Shown: positions 39,471 through 52,863 of the stretch, in pieces
Numbering within the stretch: the stretch's first letter is position 1
How the letters are laid out: each line of letters starts with the position of its first letter
DNA from: Mixta intestinalis
Lineage (GTDB): Bacteria > Pseudomonadota > Gammaproteobacteria > Enterobacterales > Enterobacteriaceae
Direction: 5' to 3'
NCBI RefSeq assembly: GCF_009914055.1
Contig: NZ_CP028271.1
Location: forward strand, 3,658,001-3,722,000
Length of the DNA: 64,000 bases
Notes under the pieces: generated by a model
The model's input: the letters and a program-made list of their open reading frames with translations, nothing else
The model's database searches: none
Told to the model about the DNA's origin: nothing
Program-made: the position numbers and the translations under genes

Positions 39471-39727
39471 AGAATTACTTTAGACGAAACAGGAAAAGTC
39501 ACAAGGTCCGTACAGCATTTATCAGCGGTGTTTTTTAAATAAAAAAATTAACTTCATGAATAATAAAGGATTTAATAAAAAAGGATTAATAACTAACGTC
39601 GATAGCTGGCAATAACTATGGCAGATATCTTACAAATTTTTTCATAAAGCTGGCCAGCAAGCGCTTTAGTCGCTTTAAGGGTATAATCACGCCATCAAAT
39701 TCAATGAACGCTTCAGGAGCCGCTATT

Positions 39728-40348
39728 TTGTCTGGCTTGAATTATCACGTTACCCACTTTGTTACCAGCGCCCCGGATATTCGTCATCTTCCGGCTGATA
39801 ACGGTATCGAAGTGGCTTTTGCAGGACGTTCAAATGCGGGTAAGTCCAGTGCCCTCAATACGTTGACGAATCAGAAAAACCTGGCGCGTACCAGTAAAAC
39901 ACCAGGACGTACACAGCTGATCAACCTGTTTCAGGTTGCTGAAGGCGCACGGCTCGTGGATCTTCCTGGCTATGGTTACGCTGAAGTACCGGAAGAGATG
40001 AAGCGCAAATGGCAACGTGCGCTGGGCGAATATCTGCAAAAACGCGAATGTCTGAAAGGGCTGGTGGTACTTATGGATATTCGTCATCCCATGAAAGATC
40101 TCGATCAGCAGATGATTGAATGGGCGGTACAAAGTCAGATACCAGTCCTGGTATTGCTGACCAAGGCGGATAAACTTGCTTCCGGCGCACGTAAAAGCCA
40201 GCTAAGCATGGTACGGGAAGCCTCATTAGCCTTTATGGGCGATGTGCAGGTTGAGATTTTCTCTTCGCTGAAGAAAATGGGTGTCGATAAACTGCGGCAA
40301 AAGCTGGATAGCTGGTTCAGCCCGTTAAATGGCGAAGCGGCTGAGTAA
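39728..40348 (+). CDS. engB: ribosome biogenesis GTPase EngB (YihA/YsxC)
   Basis: Essential GTPase for late 50S subunit assembly. G motifs: GRSNAGKSSALN (G1), KTPGRTQ (G2), DLPGYGYAEVP (G3), LLTKADKL (G4). I chose the TTG at 39728 (SGLNYHVTHF), which gives 206 residues and aligns with the E. coli start (TNLNYQQTHF), because AGGAG lies 8 bp upstream of it. The ATG at 39704 has no ribosome site. A TATAAT lies at 39682-39687. It is convergent with the Spot 42 gene. Confidence 0.94.
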   Translation: MSGLNYHVTHFVTSAPDIRHLPADNGIEVAFAGRSNAGKSSALNTLTNQKNLARTSKTPGRTQLINLFQVAEGARLVDLPGYGYAEVPEEMKRKWQRALGEYLQKRECLKGLVVLMDIRHPMKDLDQQMIEWAVQSQIPVLVLLTKADKLASGARKSQLSMVREASLAFMGDVQVEIFSSLKKMGVDKLRQKLDSWFSPLNGEAAE

Positions 40349-40402
40349 AACAGGATAGGAATGCGCAGCCGGGTGCGCATTCCTTGTCGCAAGCAGCACC
40401 AT

Positions 40403-40509
40403 AAAAAACGCCCCAGTCACAGAATGACTGGGGCGGCTAATATTCAGCCAAATCCGATTACGTGAAGTAAAAGGTCTGAAAGATAGAACATCTTACCTCT
40501 GTACCCTAC
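40403..40509 (-). ncRNA. spf: Spot 42 small RNA
   Basis: Hfq-dependent sRNA that represses catabolic genes when glucose is present (its own promoter is repressed by cAMP-CRP). On the minus strand it begins GTAGGGTACAGAGGTAAGAT, then contains the TCTATCTTTCAGACC and ACGTAATCGGATTTGGCTGA regions known to pair with targets, and ends with the CGCCCCAGTCA...TGACTGGGGCG stem and six T. Almost identical to E. coli Spot 42 (109 nt) and in the same place, between polA and engB. Confidence 0.97.
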
Positions 40510-40740
40510 GTCTTAAACTTTACCTGATTTTTTCTGACGCACAAAGAATTTTTTGTAGTTAATTTTCATAAATCAGCAGTTTTTTCTTAACAGACGTCAC
40601 ATAACCGGTTCATGTCTGTAGCTTAATTACTAAAAAAGTGGTTAGCCGCGAGACCTTTATCTTTTTAACGCATTGAATAAAAAGGCATCAGTATCGGCAA
40701 AGGTGAATCAGCCTGCCACAATAACAGGCTTAAACAACGG

Positions 40741-43527
40741 TTAGTGCGCCTGATCCCAGTTGTCGCCTACGCCGATATCGACTCGCAGCGGCACATCCAG
40801 CTTCATACTGTTTTCCATTAGCTGGCGGATTTTGGCGCTGGCCGTCTCGATATCCTCTTCACGTACTTCAAATACCAGTTCATCGTGAACCTGCATAATC
40901 ATTGTGACCTGCGGGGCATCCGGCTGCCGCAGCCAGGCATCAACATCAATCATTGCACGCTTGATGATATCTGCCGCCGTTCCCTGCATCGGTGCGTTAA
41001 TCGCCGCGCGTTCCGCCGCCTTACGGCGAATTGCGTTGGCGGATTTGATATCGGGCAGCCACAACCGACGTCCGTCCAGCGTAGAGACATAACCCTGCTC
41101 TGATGCCTGCTTACGGGTATTTTCCATATAGGTCAGCACGCCGGGATAACGCTCGAAATAGCGATCCATATAGACTTTCGCCTCGCCCGCCCCAATATTC
41201 AGCTGGCGTGACAGGCCGAAAGCACTCATACCGTAAATCAGCCCAAAGTTAATGGCTTTCGCACTACGGCGCTGTTCACTGGTTACCTTATCAACGCTGA
41301 CGCCGAAAACTTCTGCGGCCGTAGCGCGGTGGATATCCTGACCTTCCGCGAAGGCGGCCAGCAGACCATCATCCTGCGAGAGGTGGGCCATGATGCGCAG
41401 TTCAATCTGTGAGTAGTCAGCCGCAACAATACGGCAACCTTTCGATGCAATAAAAGCCTGGCGAATACGCCGTCCTTCATCATTACGCACCGGTATGTTT
41501 TGCAGGTTAGGATCGGTAGAAGAAAGACGCCCGGTTGCGGTTACCGCCTGCTGATACGAAGTATGCACGCGCCCGGTGCGCGGGTTAATCATCTGCGGCA
41601 GCTTATCGGTATAGGTAGATTTCAGTTTCGATAGCCCGCGATGTTCAAGGATAACCTTAGGCAGTGGGTAATCCAGCGCCAGCTCCGCCAACACCTCTTC
41701 ACTGGTAGAAGGCGCGCCACCCGGCGTTTTTTTCGTAGGTTTGATGCCCTGCTTTTCAAACAGAATAGTTTGCAGCTGCTTAGGCGAGGAGAGGTTAAAC
41801 GGCTCGCCTGCCAGTTCATGCGCTTTTTCTTCCAGCTCTTTCAGGCGTATAGTCAACTCCTGAGAATGCCTGGCCAGAATATTTTGATCGATTAATACGC
41901 CGTTGCGTTCTATGCGCGAGATGACCGTCAGCAGCGGCATCTCGATTTCTTCAAACACTTTCTTCGGCCCGGCTTCTTTTTCCAGCTCCGGCCACATTTT
42001 CAGGTGCAGCTGTAGCGTGACGTCCGCATCTTCCGCTGCATAATGTGCCGCCTGCTCCAGCGCGATCTGGTTAAAAGTGAGCTGGTTTTTACCCTTGCCT
42101 GCGATTTCAGTGAAGGTCACCGTTTTATGGTTCAGCCAACGCGCCGCCAGGCTGTCCATATCATGCTTACCAACCACGCTGTTCAGCATGTAGGATTCAA
42201 GCATAGTATCGAACTTAATGCCGCCCAGTTCGATATCATAATTTTTCAGCACGCTACGATCGAATTTGAGGTTCTGCCCTACCTTCAGCAGCCGCTCGTC
42301 CTCAAGCAGCGGTTTAAGACGTGCCAGCACCGCGTTGCGATCTAATTGATCGGGCGCATCAAGATAATCATGCGCTACCGGCAAATAGGCAGCCTCGCCG
42401 GGAGCGATAGCAAAAGAGAGGCCGATAATATTGGCGGTAAGCGTATCGAGCGAATCGGTCTCCAGATCGAAGGCAAACAGCGCGCTTTCCTGTAGCTTCT
42501 TCAGCCAGCTGTCGAACGTCTCTTCATCAAGGATGGTAACGTAGCCATCTGAAGAAAGTACGCTGGTGCTTTCCGGCTGCGTTTCTGCCACATCAGCCAA
42601 TGTTTTCTGCACGCTGGCTCCGCTTTTCCGCCCCTGTAGCCATTTGCCTTCTTCCAGATCGCTAATCCAACGGCGAAATTCATAATGACGGAACAGGCCA
42701 AGCAGCGTTTCTATGTCAGGATCGTTTACCGTCAGCTGTTCACAGCCTACTTCCAGCTCGACATCCGTTTTAATCGTGGCAAGCTGGTAAGAAAGCAGCG
42801 CCACTTCTTTATTTTGCTCCAGCTTAGCCGCCATGGTTTTCGCGCCACGGAAGCTTAAATCGGCCACTTTATCCAGATTTTCATACAGCGTCTGGATACC
42901 GCCTAATCCCTGTAATAGCGCTTGGGCCGTTTTTTCGCCAACGCCAGGTACACCCGGAATATTGTCAGAGGAATCGCCCATCAGCGCGAGGAAATCAATA
43001 ATCAGTTCAGGCGGGATACCATATTTATCCTTTACCTCTTCCGGGCCGAGGATGGCGTTATTCATGGTATTAATTAGCGTGATATTGGGCGTCACCAGCT
43101 GCGCCATATCTTTATCACCAGTGCTGATTAGCACCGCGCGCCCCTGCTTTTCCGCCTGCAATGCCAGCGTACCGATGACGTCATCCGCCTCTACGCCGGA
43201 AACCGCCAGCAGCGGCAGCCCCATTGCACGCACCATATTATGCAGCGGCTCAATTTGTGCACGCAGGTCGTCAGGCATGGGCGGGCGATGGGATTTGTAA
43301 TGTTCAAACAGTTCGTCACGGAACGTTTTGCCTTTTGCATCAAACACTACGGCAACATGGCTGGGCTTATACTGCAACAATAAGCTGCGCAGCATGTTGA
43401 GAACGCCGTACATCGCTCCGGTCGGCTCACCAGCGCTGTTGGTCAGCGGCGGAAAGGCGTGATAAGCGCGATAAAGGTAGGAGGATCCATCTACCAGAAT
43501 CAAAGGGTTTTCTGCAATTTGAGCCAT
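40741..43527 (-). CDS. polA: DNA polymerase I
   Basis: Removes RNA primers and fills gaps in replication and repair. 928 residues, as in E. coli. Domains: 5'-3' exonuclease about 1-320 (LILVDGSSYLYRAYHAFPPL in pieces; VEADDVIGTLA; GDSSDNIPGVPGVGEKTA); 3'-5' exonuclease about 325-515 (FAFDLETDSLDT, VGQNLKFD); polymerase about 520-928 (LSSTDPNLQNIPVR, DYSQIELRIMAHLS, KAINFGLIYGMSAFGL, MQVHDELVFE). E. coli yihF and yihG, which lie between dsbA and polA, are missing here. A DnaA box lies upstream. Confidence 0.99.
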   Translation of the reverse strand: MAQIAENPLILVDGSSYLYRAYHAFPPLTNSAGEPTGAMYGVLNMLRSLLLQYKPSHVAVVFDAKGKTFRDELFEHYKSHRPPMPDDLRAQIEPLHNMVRAMGLPLLAVSGVEADDVIGTLALQAEKQGRAVLISTGDKDMAQLVTPNITLINTMNNAILGPEEVKDKYGIPPELIIDFLALMGDSSDNIPGVPGVGEKTAQALLQGLGGIQTLYENLDKVADLSFRGAKTMAAKLEQNKEVALLSYQLATIKTDVELEVGCEQLTVNDPDIETLLGLFRHYEFRRWISDLEEGKWLQGRKSGASVQKTLADVAETQPESTSVLSSDGYVTILDEETFDSWLKKLQESALFAFDLETDSLDTLTANIIGLSFAIAPGEAAYLPVAHDYLDAPDQLDRNAVLARLKPLLEDERLLKVGQNLKFDRSVLKNYDIELGGIKFDTMLESYMLNSVVGKHDMDSLAARWLNHKTVTFTEIAGKGKNQLTFNQIALEQAAHYAAEDADVTLQLHLKMWPELEKEAGPKKVFEEIEMPLLTVISRIERNGVLIDQNILARHSQELTIRLKELEEKAHELAGEPFNLSSPKQLQTILFEKQGIKPTKKTPGGAPSTSEEVLAELALDYPLPKVILEHRGLSKLKSTYTDKLPQMINPRTGRVHTSYQQAVTATGRLSSTDPNLQNIPVRNDEGRRIRQAFIASKGCRIVAADYSQIELRIMAHLSQDDGLLAAFAEGQDIHRATAAEVFGVSVDKVTSEQRRSAKAINFGLIYGMSAFGLSRQLNIGAGEAKVYMDRYFERYPGVLTYMENTRKQASEQGYVSTLDGRRLWLPDIKSANAIRRKAAERAAINAPMQGTAADIIKRAMIDVDAWLRQPDAPQVTMIMQVHDELVFEVREEDIETASAKIRQLMENSMKLDVPLRVDIGVGDNWDQAH

Positions 43528-43916
43528 AAGTTTTCACGTTCCAGGATGATCGTTGATATAGCATAAGGATGCCACATGACACGGACAAAAATGAAATAAC
43601 CTGGACGGAAGTTTAGCGTTAGCTCTGGAAAAAAGCGCAGCGGTCGGCTGCATTACCTGTGGATAACTTTGTGTGCAAAAATACTAACGTATTGTTATTT
43701 ACGCAGATATACAAAAAAGCGGTAAAATTAATCATTAAAAATCATTGGTTTGGATCATCGAAAAGATCGCGCCATCGTGAAAATTAATTCAGATCAAATG
43801 TGGATATAAATATGGACGATCCTGAAAGTACCCGGATCTTCAGGTTTAAATTCACTCTCGATCCGAGCAAGCGGTCATTTTTTCATCAGGCTCAGGGGAA
43901 AGTATACTGCATGAAT
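43528..43916. other. polA-dsbA intergenic region
   Basis: About 390 bp without a credible gene. It holds the polA promoter region and a perfect DnaA box (see next entry). A frame at 43800-44003 (plus) runs through the dsbA terminator into the complement of dsbA and is not credible as a gene. E. coli has yihF and yihG in this place. Confidence 0.6.
43658..43666 (-). promoter_or_regulatory. DnaA box upstream of polA
   Basis: TTATCCACA on the minus strand, the perfect consensus, 130 bp upstream of the polA start. DnaA is known to stimulate polA expression in E. coli, so a regulatory role is plausible. Confidence 0.6.
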
Positions 43917-43948
43917 AAAAAAACGCCGGGGTCACCGGCGTCTTTTTT
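43917..43948. terminator. intrinsic terminator after dsbA
   Basis: A-tract, ACGCCGG, loop GGTCA, CCGGCGT, T-tract; it can work in both directions and lies directly after the dsbA stop on the minus strand. Confidence 0.9.
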
Positions 43949-43957
43949 AGATCGTTT

Positions 43958-44587
43958 TTACTTTTTGTTGACGAGGAATTTTACCACGTTGGCATATTGC
44001 TGAACGAAGCTATCCACTGAGTCTGTATCGAGGCCGCCATTGTTAACCATGTATTTGCCATTCACAAACATTGCCGGTACGCCACGCAGATCCACATCCG
44101 CTGCCGCTTTCTGCTGCTGGGCTACCAGCGCTTTTACCGCAAAGCTGTTCCAGGCGGCATCATATTCTTCTGGCGTAATGCCTGCAGCCTTAACGAAGAC
44201 GGTTTTGAGGCTGGCTGGATCGTTAATGGTTTGGGTTTTCTGAATACCTTCGAAAATCGGCGGAGAGACTTTATCTTCAACACCCAGAGCCATAGCGACT
44301 GCCCAGGCATGCGTCAGGACCGGCCCCATTTCAGCACCCAGGAAATCAACGTGATATTTAGTCATTTTCACATCCTGCGGCAAATTTTTCTTTACGGCAT
44401 CGCCAACGTGAAAAACTTCTTCAAACTGATAACAGTGGGGGCAGAAAAACGAAAAGAACTCCATCACCTGCGGTTCACCCGCAACTGGCTTATCCAGCGT
44501 GACGTACTGCTTTCCATCGGTAAACTGTGCGGCTGAGGCACTAAACGCCAGAACAAGACCAACCAGCGCAAGCCATAATTTTTTCAT
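43958..44587 (-). CDS. dsbA: periplasmic thiol:disulfide oxidoreductase DsbA
   Basis: Introduces disulfide bonds into exported proteins; reoxidised by DsbB. 209 residues (E. coli 208). Signal peptide MKKLWLALVGLVLAFSASAA with cleavage after ASA-A; active site FFCPHCYQFEEV (CPHC) and the cis-proline loop RGVPAMFVNG. It follows srkA by 26 bp on the same strand, the arrangement known in E. coli, where the yihE(srkA)-dsbA transcript is raised by Cpx. Confidence 0.98.
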   Translation of the reverse strand: MKKLWLALVGLVLAFSASAAQFTDGKQYVTLDKPVAGEPQVMEFFSFFCPHCYQFEEVFHVGDAVKKNLPQDVKMTKYHVDFLGAEMGPVLTHAWAVAMALGVEDKVSPPIFEGIQKTQTINDPASLKTVFVKAAGITPEEYDAAWNSFAVKALVAQQQKAAADVDLRGVPAMFVNGKYMVNNGGLDTDSVDSFVQQYANVVKFLVNKK

Positions 44588-44613
44588 TTTAAGTCCATCT
44601 CCTTAAACAAATA

Positions 44614-45600
44614 TCAGTATTCAGGCATTAACCGCAGTGGCGGCTGCTGTAACAAGTTATTTTGCTCTTTAAAAGAGGCAATTTGCCTGCGCCAGAAATC
44701 CTCTTCCGTCATCCACGGAAAACTGCGCGGAAAAGCAGGATCCTGCCAGCGTCGAACAATCCACGCCAGATAATAAACCATGCGCATAGCGCGTAAAGGC
44801 TCAATCAGTGACAATTCATTAATATCAAACTCCCTGAATTCCCCATACGCTTCAAGCAAAATATCCCACTGGATACGCTGCTGTTGCCGATCGCCATTAA
44901 TAAGCATCCACAGATCCTGTACCGCAGGCCCGCTGCGCGCATCGTCTAAATCAACGAAGAGCGGACCGTCGCGCCACAGAATATTACCTGGGTGACAATC
45001 ACCATGCAGACGCAGCGGCGTCCAGTCAGTATGCCAGCAATCTTGTAAAGTTTTGCTTAGCTGAGCAATAGTATTACTTAATGTTTCTTTTAACGCCTTT
45101 GGTACCAGACTGCTTTGCTGCAAAATCAGGGCGGGCTCATTAAGGTATTCTTGCAGACCAATGGTGGGACGGACGTGAAAAGGTTTGCGCTCGCCGCATT
45201 GATGAATGCGGGCGATAAAGCGCCCTACGGCTTCCAGTTGATCTTCGTTATCTGTTTCATATTGTCGCCCGCCCAGGCTGGGAAATACCGCAAACCAAAA
45301 GCCATCGTGCTGATGTAGCGTACTGCCGTTAAGCATTAACGGCGCGGCCAGCGGTACGTCATCCTGCTGTAATTCCAGCGCAAACTGATGTTCTTCTTCA
45401 ATCTGCTCGCGATTCCAGCGCTGTGGACGATAGAACTTAACTACGTAGCGCCGCTTCTCCTCATCGGAGAACTGGTAAACGCGATTTTCATAGCTGTTAA
45501 GCGCGGTCAGGCCTGAATCGACACGCAGACCGGTATCCCAGAGCGCATCGATTATGGTATCAGGATTAAGGGTGTGAAAATGAAAGGCGGTGTTTTCCAT
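44614..45600 (-). CDS. srkA: stress response kinase A (YihE)
   Basis: Ser/Thr protein kinase of the choline-kinase-like fold that protects against cell death under stress and opposes MazF effects. 328 residues from MENTAFHF, the E. coli length. Catalytic loop LRLHGDCHPGNILW (Asp as base) and metal-binding FVDLDDARSGPAVQDLW; N-terminal TALNSYENRVYQF glycine-poor nucleotide loop. I reject the longer frame to 45642 because the family starts at MENT/MNNS. Co-transcribed with dsbA. Confidence 0.96.
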   Translation of the reverse strand: MENTAFHFHTLNPDTIIDALWDTGLRVDSGLTALNSYENRVYQFSDEEKRRYVVKFYRPQRWNREQIEEEHQFALELQQDDVPLAAPLMLNGSTLHQHDGFWFAVFPSLGGRQYETDNEDQLEAVGRFIARIHQCGERKPFHVRPTIGLQEYLNEPALILQQSSLVPKALKETLSNTIAQLSKTLQDCWHTDWTPLRLHGDCHPGNILWRDGPLFVDLDDARSGPAVQDLWMLINGDRQQQRIQWDILLEAYGEFREFDINELSLIEPLRAMRMVYYLAWIVRRWQDPAFPRSFPWMTEEDFWRRQIASFKEQNNLLQQPPLRLMPEY

Positions 45601-45674
45601 CGTGCATCTCTGCTTAGTGCCAGAAGCGGGTAAGAATAACACCGATTGGCCGGCCCGACAGAAGGCCGGAAAGA

Positions 45675-45944
45675 TTAATCTTTAATTATGCCACGCGCAC
45701 GAAGCAGCGCCGTTTTAAAATCATCTTCATAATCTTTTTTTAGGCCAGGAATCGCTTCTTGCTTATCGGCACCACGCATTTTCAGATGATAGATCAGGAT
45801 ATCATCAGTTAGCGTATGCAGCGGGCCGTCAAAGCCTGACTCTTCCGCCAGTTTTTGCAAAAATTGCAGCAGGTTAAGGTCCGGCTCGGTTTGCCAGGCT
45901 GGCTGTAGCAGCTCCAGCAGCTCATTCAGTCGATGGTATTTCAT
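45675..45944 (-). CDS. yihD: YihD family protein
   Basis: 89 residues from MKYHRLNE, the E. coli YihD length; a DUF1040 protein of unknown function. Conserved segments: LLELLQPAWQTEPDLNLLQF, DDILIYHLKMRGADK and the C-terminal DYEDDFKTALLRARGIIK. I reject the start at 45956. It lies upstream of srkA on the same strand and divergent from mobA, as in E. coli. Confidence 0.95.
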   Translation of the reverse strand: MKYHRLNELLELLQPAWQTEPDLNLLQFLQKLAEESGFDGPLHTLTDDILIYHLKMRGADKQEAIPGLKKDYEDDFKTALLRARGIIKD

Positions 45945-46018
45945 ATTGTTATCCATAACGATTTATCGGGCACTTACGTTAGCAGGGTTATCACCATAAT
46001 AAAAGAGAGGTTTTAAAC

Positions 46019-46606
46019 GTGAGCGATTGGCGAACGACAGTAGCTGGCGTAATTCTGGCAGGCGGGCGGAGCAGCCGCATGGGAGGACAAGATAAGGCGC
46101 AATTAACGCTGTGGGGTAAACCGTTATGGCTGCATGTCTGGCAGCGGCTGGCACCCCAGGTTCATGAGGTAAGCATCAGCGCAAACCGGCATCTGGAAGT
46201 ATATCAACGGAATCGGCTACGAGTGATTAGCGATACGTTACCCGATTACCCTGGTCCGTTAGCCGGAATGCTCAGCGCTTTTCAGCAAATTGAAAGCGCA
46301 TGGATTGCCTTTTCTGCCTGTGATACGCCTTTTATTCCTGAAGATTATGTTACACGGCTCTGGCAGCAAAAAGAGCAGGCTCCTGCGGTATGGGTACGAT
46401 CGCATCACCGCGATCATCCGGCGCTGTCTTTGGTACATCGTAGCCTTGTTCCTCAGCTGATTGATTATCTGGACAGCGGCGAACGGCGCGTCATGCATTT
46501 TTTACTTCAGGCTGGCGGTCATGCAGTGGAGTTCGATGACGAAGAGCAGGCATTCGTTAACATAAATACTCCCGACGATCTTCGCCATTATGAGGAGAAA
46601 GCGTAA
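46019..46606 (+). CDS. mobA: molybdenum cofactor guanylyltransferase
   Basis: Adds GMP to molybdopterin to form the bis-MGD cofactor of enzymes such as nitrate and DMSO reductases. 195 residues (E. coli 194). The nucleotide-binding LAGGRSSRMGGQDKAQL motif is at the start, followed by ISDTLPDYPGPLAGML and ACDTPFIPED. The start codon is GTG with a GAGAGG ribosome site. Its stop overlaps the mobB start (TAATG). Confidence 0.96.
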   Translation: MSDWRTTVAGVILAGGRSSRMGGQDKAQLTLWGKPLWLHVWQRLAPQVHEVSISANRHLEVYQRNRLRVISDTLPDYPGPLAGMLSAFQQIESAWIAFSACDTPFIPEDYVTRLWQQKEQAPAVWVRSHHRDHPALSLVHRSLVPQLIDYLDSGERRVMHFLLQAGGHAVEFDDEEQAFVNINTPDDLRHYEEKA

Positions 46607-47151
46607 TGCTACCGATACTGGCTATTGCAGCCTGGAGCGGAACCGGAAAAACAACGCTGCTTAAGAAATTGATTCCCTTGCTTAAACAGCGCGGTGTTCG
46701 CCCTGGATTGATTAAACATACGCATCATAATATGGATGTCGATACGCCGGGCAAAGACAGCTACGAATTACGTAAAGCGGGTGCCGATCAGGTATTGGTC
46801 GCCAGTAAACAGCGCTGGGCATTAATGATGGAAACGCCGGATGAACAGGATCCTGATTTTAGCTGGCTGGTAAGTCAAATGGATGCGCGTACGCTGGATA
46901 TTGTGTTGGTTGAGGGTTTTAAGGATGAGCCGATCCCACGTATTCTGCTGTGGCGTAGACAATCTGGTCAGCACCATACCGACGCGGACTGGGAAACACT
47001 GCTGGATGAGAGGGTAATTGCGGTCGCCAGTGATGAATCGCTGGATATAACGCTAACTGTTCCACTACTGGATTTGAATAATCCGCAGCAGATCGCTGCT
47101 TTTATTATTCAATGGCTTAACCATATTAACGGCAGCAGTATAGATATTTGA
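46606..47151 (+). CDS. mobB: molybdopterin-guanine dinucleotide biosynthesis protein MobB
   Basis: GTP-binding accessory protein for MobA. 181 residues, slightly longer than E. coli MobB (about 170-175). P-loop WSGTGKTTLLKKL at residues 10-22, HTHHNMDVDTPGKDSYELRKAGADQV, and LDIVLVEGFKDEPIPRI typical of the family. Coupled to mobA by the TAATG overlap; the rRNA operon converges on it. Confidence 0.95.
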   Translation: MLPILAIAAWSGTGKTTLLKKLIPLLKQRGVRPGLIKHTHHNMDVDTPGKDSYELRKAGADQVLVASKQRWALMMETPDEQDPDFSWLVSQMDARTLDIVLVEGFKDEPIPRILLWRRQSGQHHTDADWETLLDERVIAVASDESLDITLTVPLLDLNNPQQIAAFIIQWLNHINGSSIDI

Positions 47152-47277
47152 GTTGTTGAGATAGCGTCTGGCGATGGGGGAAGACGCTTATCCGCAAGGG
47201 TCTGTTGATCATAAAAAACAGGGTGAAAATTTTCCCGGCAGGAAAAAGGAAAGGAAAACCTGGATATTGCAGAGACG

Positions 47278-47303
47278 AAAAAGCCCCGGCTTTCGCCGGG
47301 GCT
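47278..47303 (-). terminator. rRNA operon terminator
   Basis: On the minus strand AGCCCCGGC, loop GAAA, GCCGGGGCT then TTTTT, 15 bp beyond the 3' end of 5S rRNA, much like E. coli rrn T1. Confidence 0.93.
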
Positions 47304-47317
47304 CCGTCGTTTGTTTG

Positions 47318-47437
47318 ATGCCTGGCAGTTCCCTACTCTCGCATGGGGAAGCCCCACACTACCATCGGCGCTGCGGCGTTTCACTTCTGAGTTCGGCATG
47401 GGGTCAGGTGGGACCACCGCGCTCTCGCCGCCAGGCA
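47318..47437 (-). rRNA. rrf: 5S ribosomal RNA
   Basis: 120 nt. On the minus strand it starts TGCCTGGCGGC and ends GAACTGCCAGGCAT, which pair to form helix I, as in E. coli 5S. It is the last gene of the operon, and no distal tRNA follows. Confidence 0.97.
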
Positions 47438-47549
47438 AATTCTTGTCGCCGGAACGCGCTTTTACCCGCTCCCGCTTGATGCTTTAATCCGGTGAACAAA
47501 CTGAAAATTCTCGCGTCTCTCTCTTTCCCCAAAACGCTTCCGGCGTTGT

Positions 47550-50453
<2,904 letters not shown>

Positions 50454-50561
50454 TCACAACCCGCAAGCGTCTCGTGAGACACTTACCGGCGCGAGAAATT
50501 GAGAGACTCTGAACGGCTTCTGTAAAAAAGCCGCTCTTTCAAATTTTCAGCTTGTTCCGGA

Positions 50562-50574
50562 TTGTTAAAGAGCA
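50562..50574 (-). promoter_or_regulatory. boxA antitermination element in the 16S-23S spacer
   Basis: TGCTCTTTAACAA on the minus strand, identical to the leader boxA. NusB/S10 bind it to keep rRNA transcription free of Rho termination. Confidence 0.85.
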
Positions 50575-50648
50575 ATATCTTAAAGCCGACTCGCTAAAGT
50601 CAGTTTTAAGATATGGGGGCAGGTAACTTTCACTTACGTACCAGCAAG

Positions 50649-50724
50649 TGGCGTCCCCTAGGGGATTCGAACCCCTGTTACCGCCGTGAAAGGGCGGTGT
50701 CCTGGGCCTCTAGACGAAGGGGAC
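50649..50724 (-). tRNA. gltU: tRNA-Glu (anticodon TTC)
   Basis: 76 nt with encoded CCA. The minus strand begins GTCCCCTTCGTCTAGAGG, has the anticodon loop CCTTTCACG (TTC) and the T-arm GGGGTTCGAATCCCC, and ends GGGGACGCCA. It is the only tRNA in the spacer, as in E. coli rrnB, rrnC, rrnE and rrnG; gltU is the rrnC copy, consistent with the neighbouring hsrA-rbs genes. Confidence 0.98.
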
Positions 50725-50807
50725 ACTGAGTCTGCTTCGCAAGACGCCTTGCTCATGCTTTCTATCAGACAATCTGTGTGAGCACTTCACCGAATGGTAT
50801 CCGCTGG

Positions 50808-52347
<1,540 letters not shown>

Positions 52348-52464
52348 AAGTCTGATGCTCAGAGAAAAACGTCGTAATGAATTACGTGTTCACTCAGAGA
52401 CTTTGATACTGCAATTAGTTTGCGATATCCGTTCCGTGAGTGCCCACACAGATTGTCTGATAAA

Positions 52465-52477
52465 TTGTTAAAGAGCA
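52465..52477 (-). promoter_or_regulatory. rRNA leader boxA
   Basis: TGCTCTTTAACAA on the minus strand in the leader, 120 bp upstream of 16S rRNA; antitermination site. Confidence 0.88.
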
Positions 52478-52514
52478 GTGCAACAGGGCGCTTCGCCGTG
52501 TTGCGAGGTGGCGT

Positions 52515-52542
52515 ATATTACGCTTTCCTCTTTCAGAGTCAA
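52515..52542 (-). promoter_or_regulatory. rRNA operon promoter P2
   Basis: TTGACT (52537-52542), 16-bp spacer, TAATAT (52515-52520) on the minus strand, with a GC-rich start region (CGCC), typical of the constitutive downstream rrn promoter. Confidence 0.85.
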
Positions 52543-52638
52543 CCCCTTTTTCGGGAAGTTTTTCTCCGGCGATTCAGAACCGCTGAACCGCCTGACCAGG
52601 CCGACTCAGAAGCCGTTGTGCCGTGTCAGTGGAGGCGC

Positions 52639-52666
52639 ATTATAGGGAGTTCTTTTCGGCTGACAA
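52639..52666 (-). promoter_or_regulatory. rRNA operon promoter P1
   Basis: TTGTCA (52661-52666), 16-bp spacer, perfect TATAAT (52639-52644), then a GCGCC discriminator on the minus strand. This is the rrn P1 layout sensitive to ppGpp. AT-rich sequence upstream (to about 52710) could act as an UP element. Confidence 0.88.
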
Positions 52667-52863
52667 GTACTAATCGCAAAAAAACGATTGAGTGTTTCTT
52701 TTTTGGACAAAACTGCATGAATCATCATTTTTCCGCTGTTTTATTAAGCAAACCGTCCTTTTTTATGATGTGTTTTTAGCAAAGTGCCGCGCTTTGCCTG
52801 ATGCTATCCTCTATTTCTCTGCCGATTTTTCTTTTTGGCTGTAATCAAGAAGAAGGAAGCTTA

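Noticed and set aside
43800..44003. 67-codon open frame on the plus strand between polA and dsbA
   Set aside because: It runs through the dsbA terminator and into the dsbA complement; composition is not protein-like.
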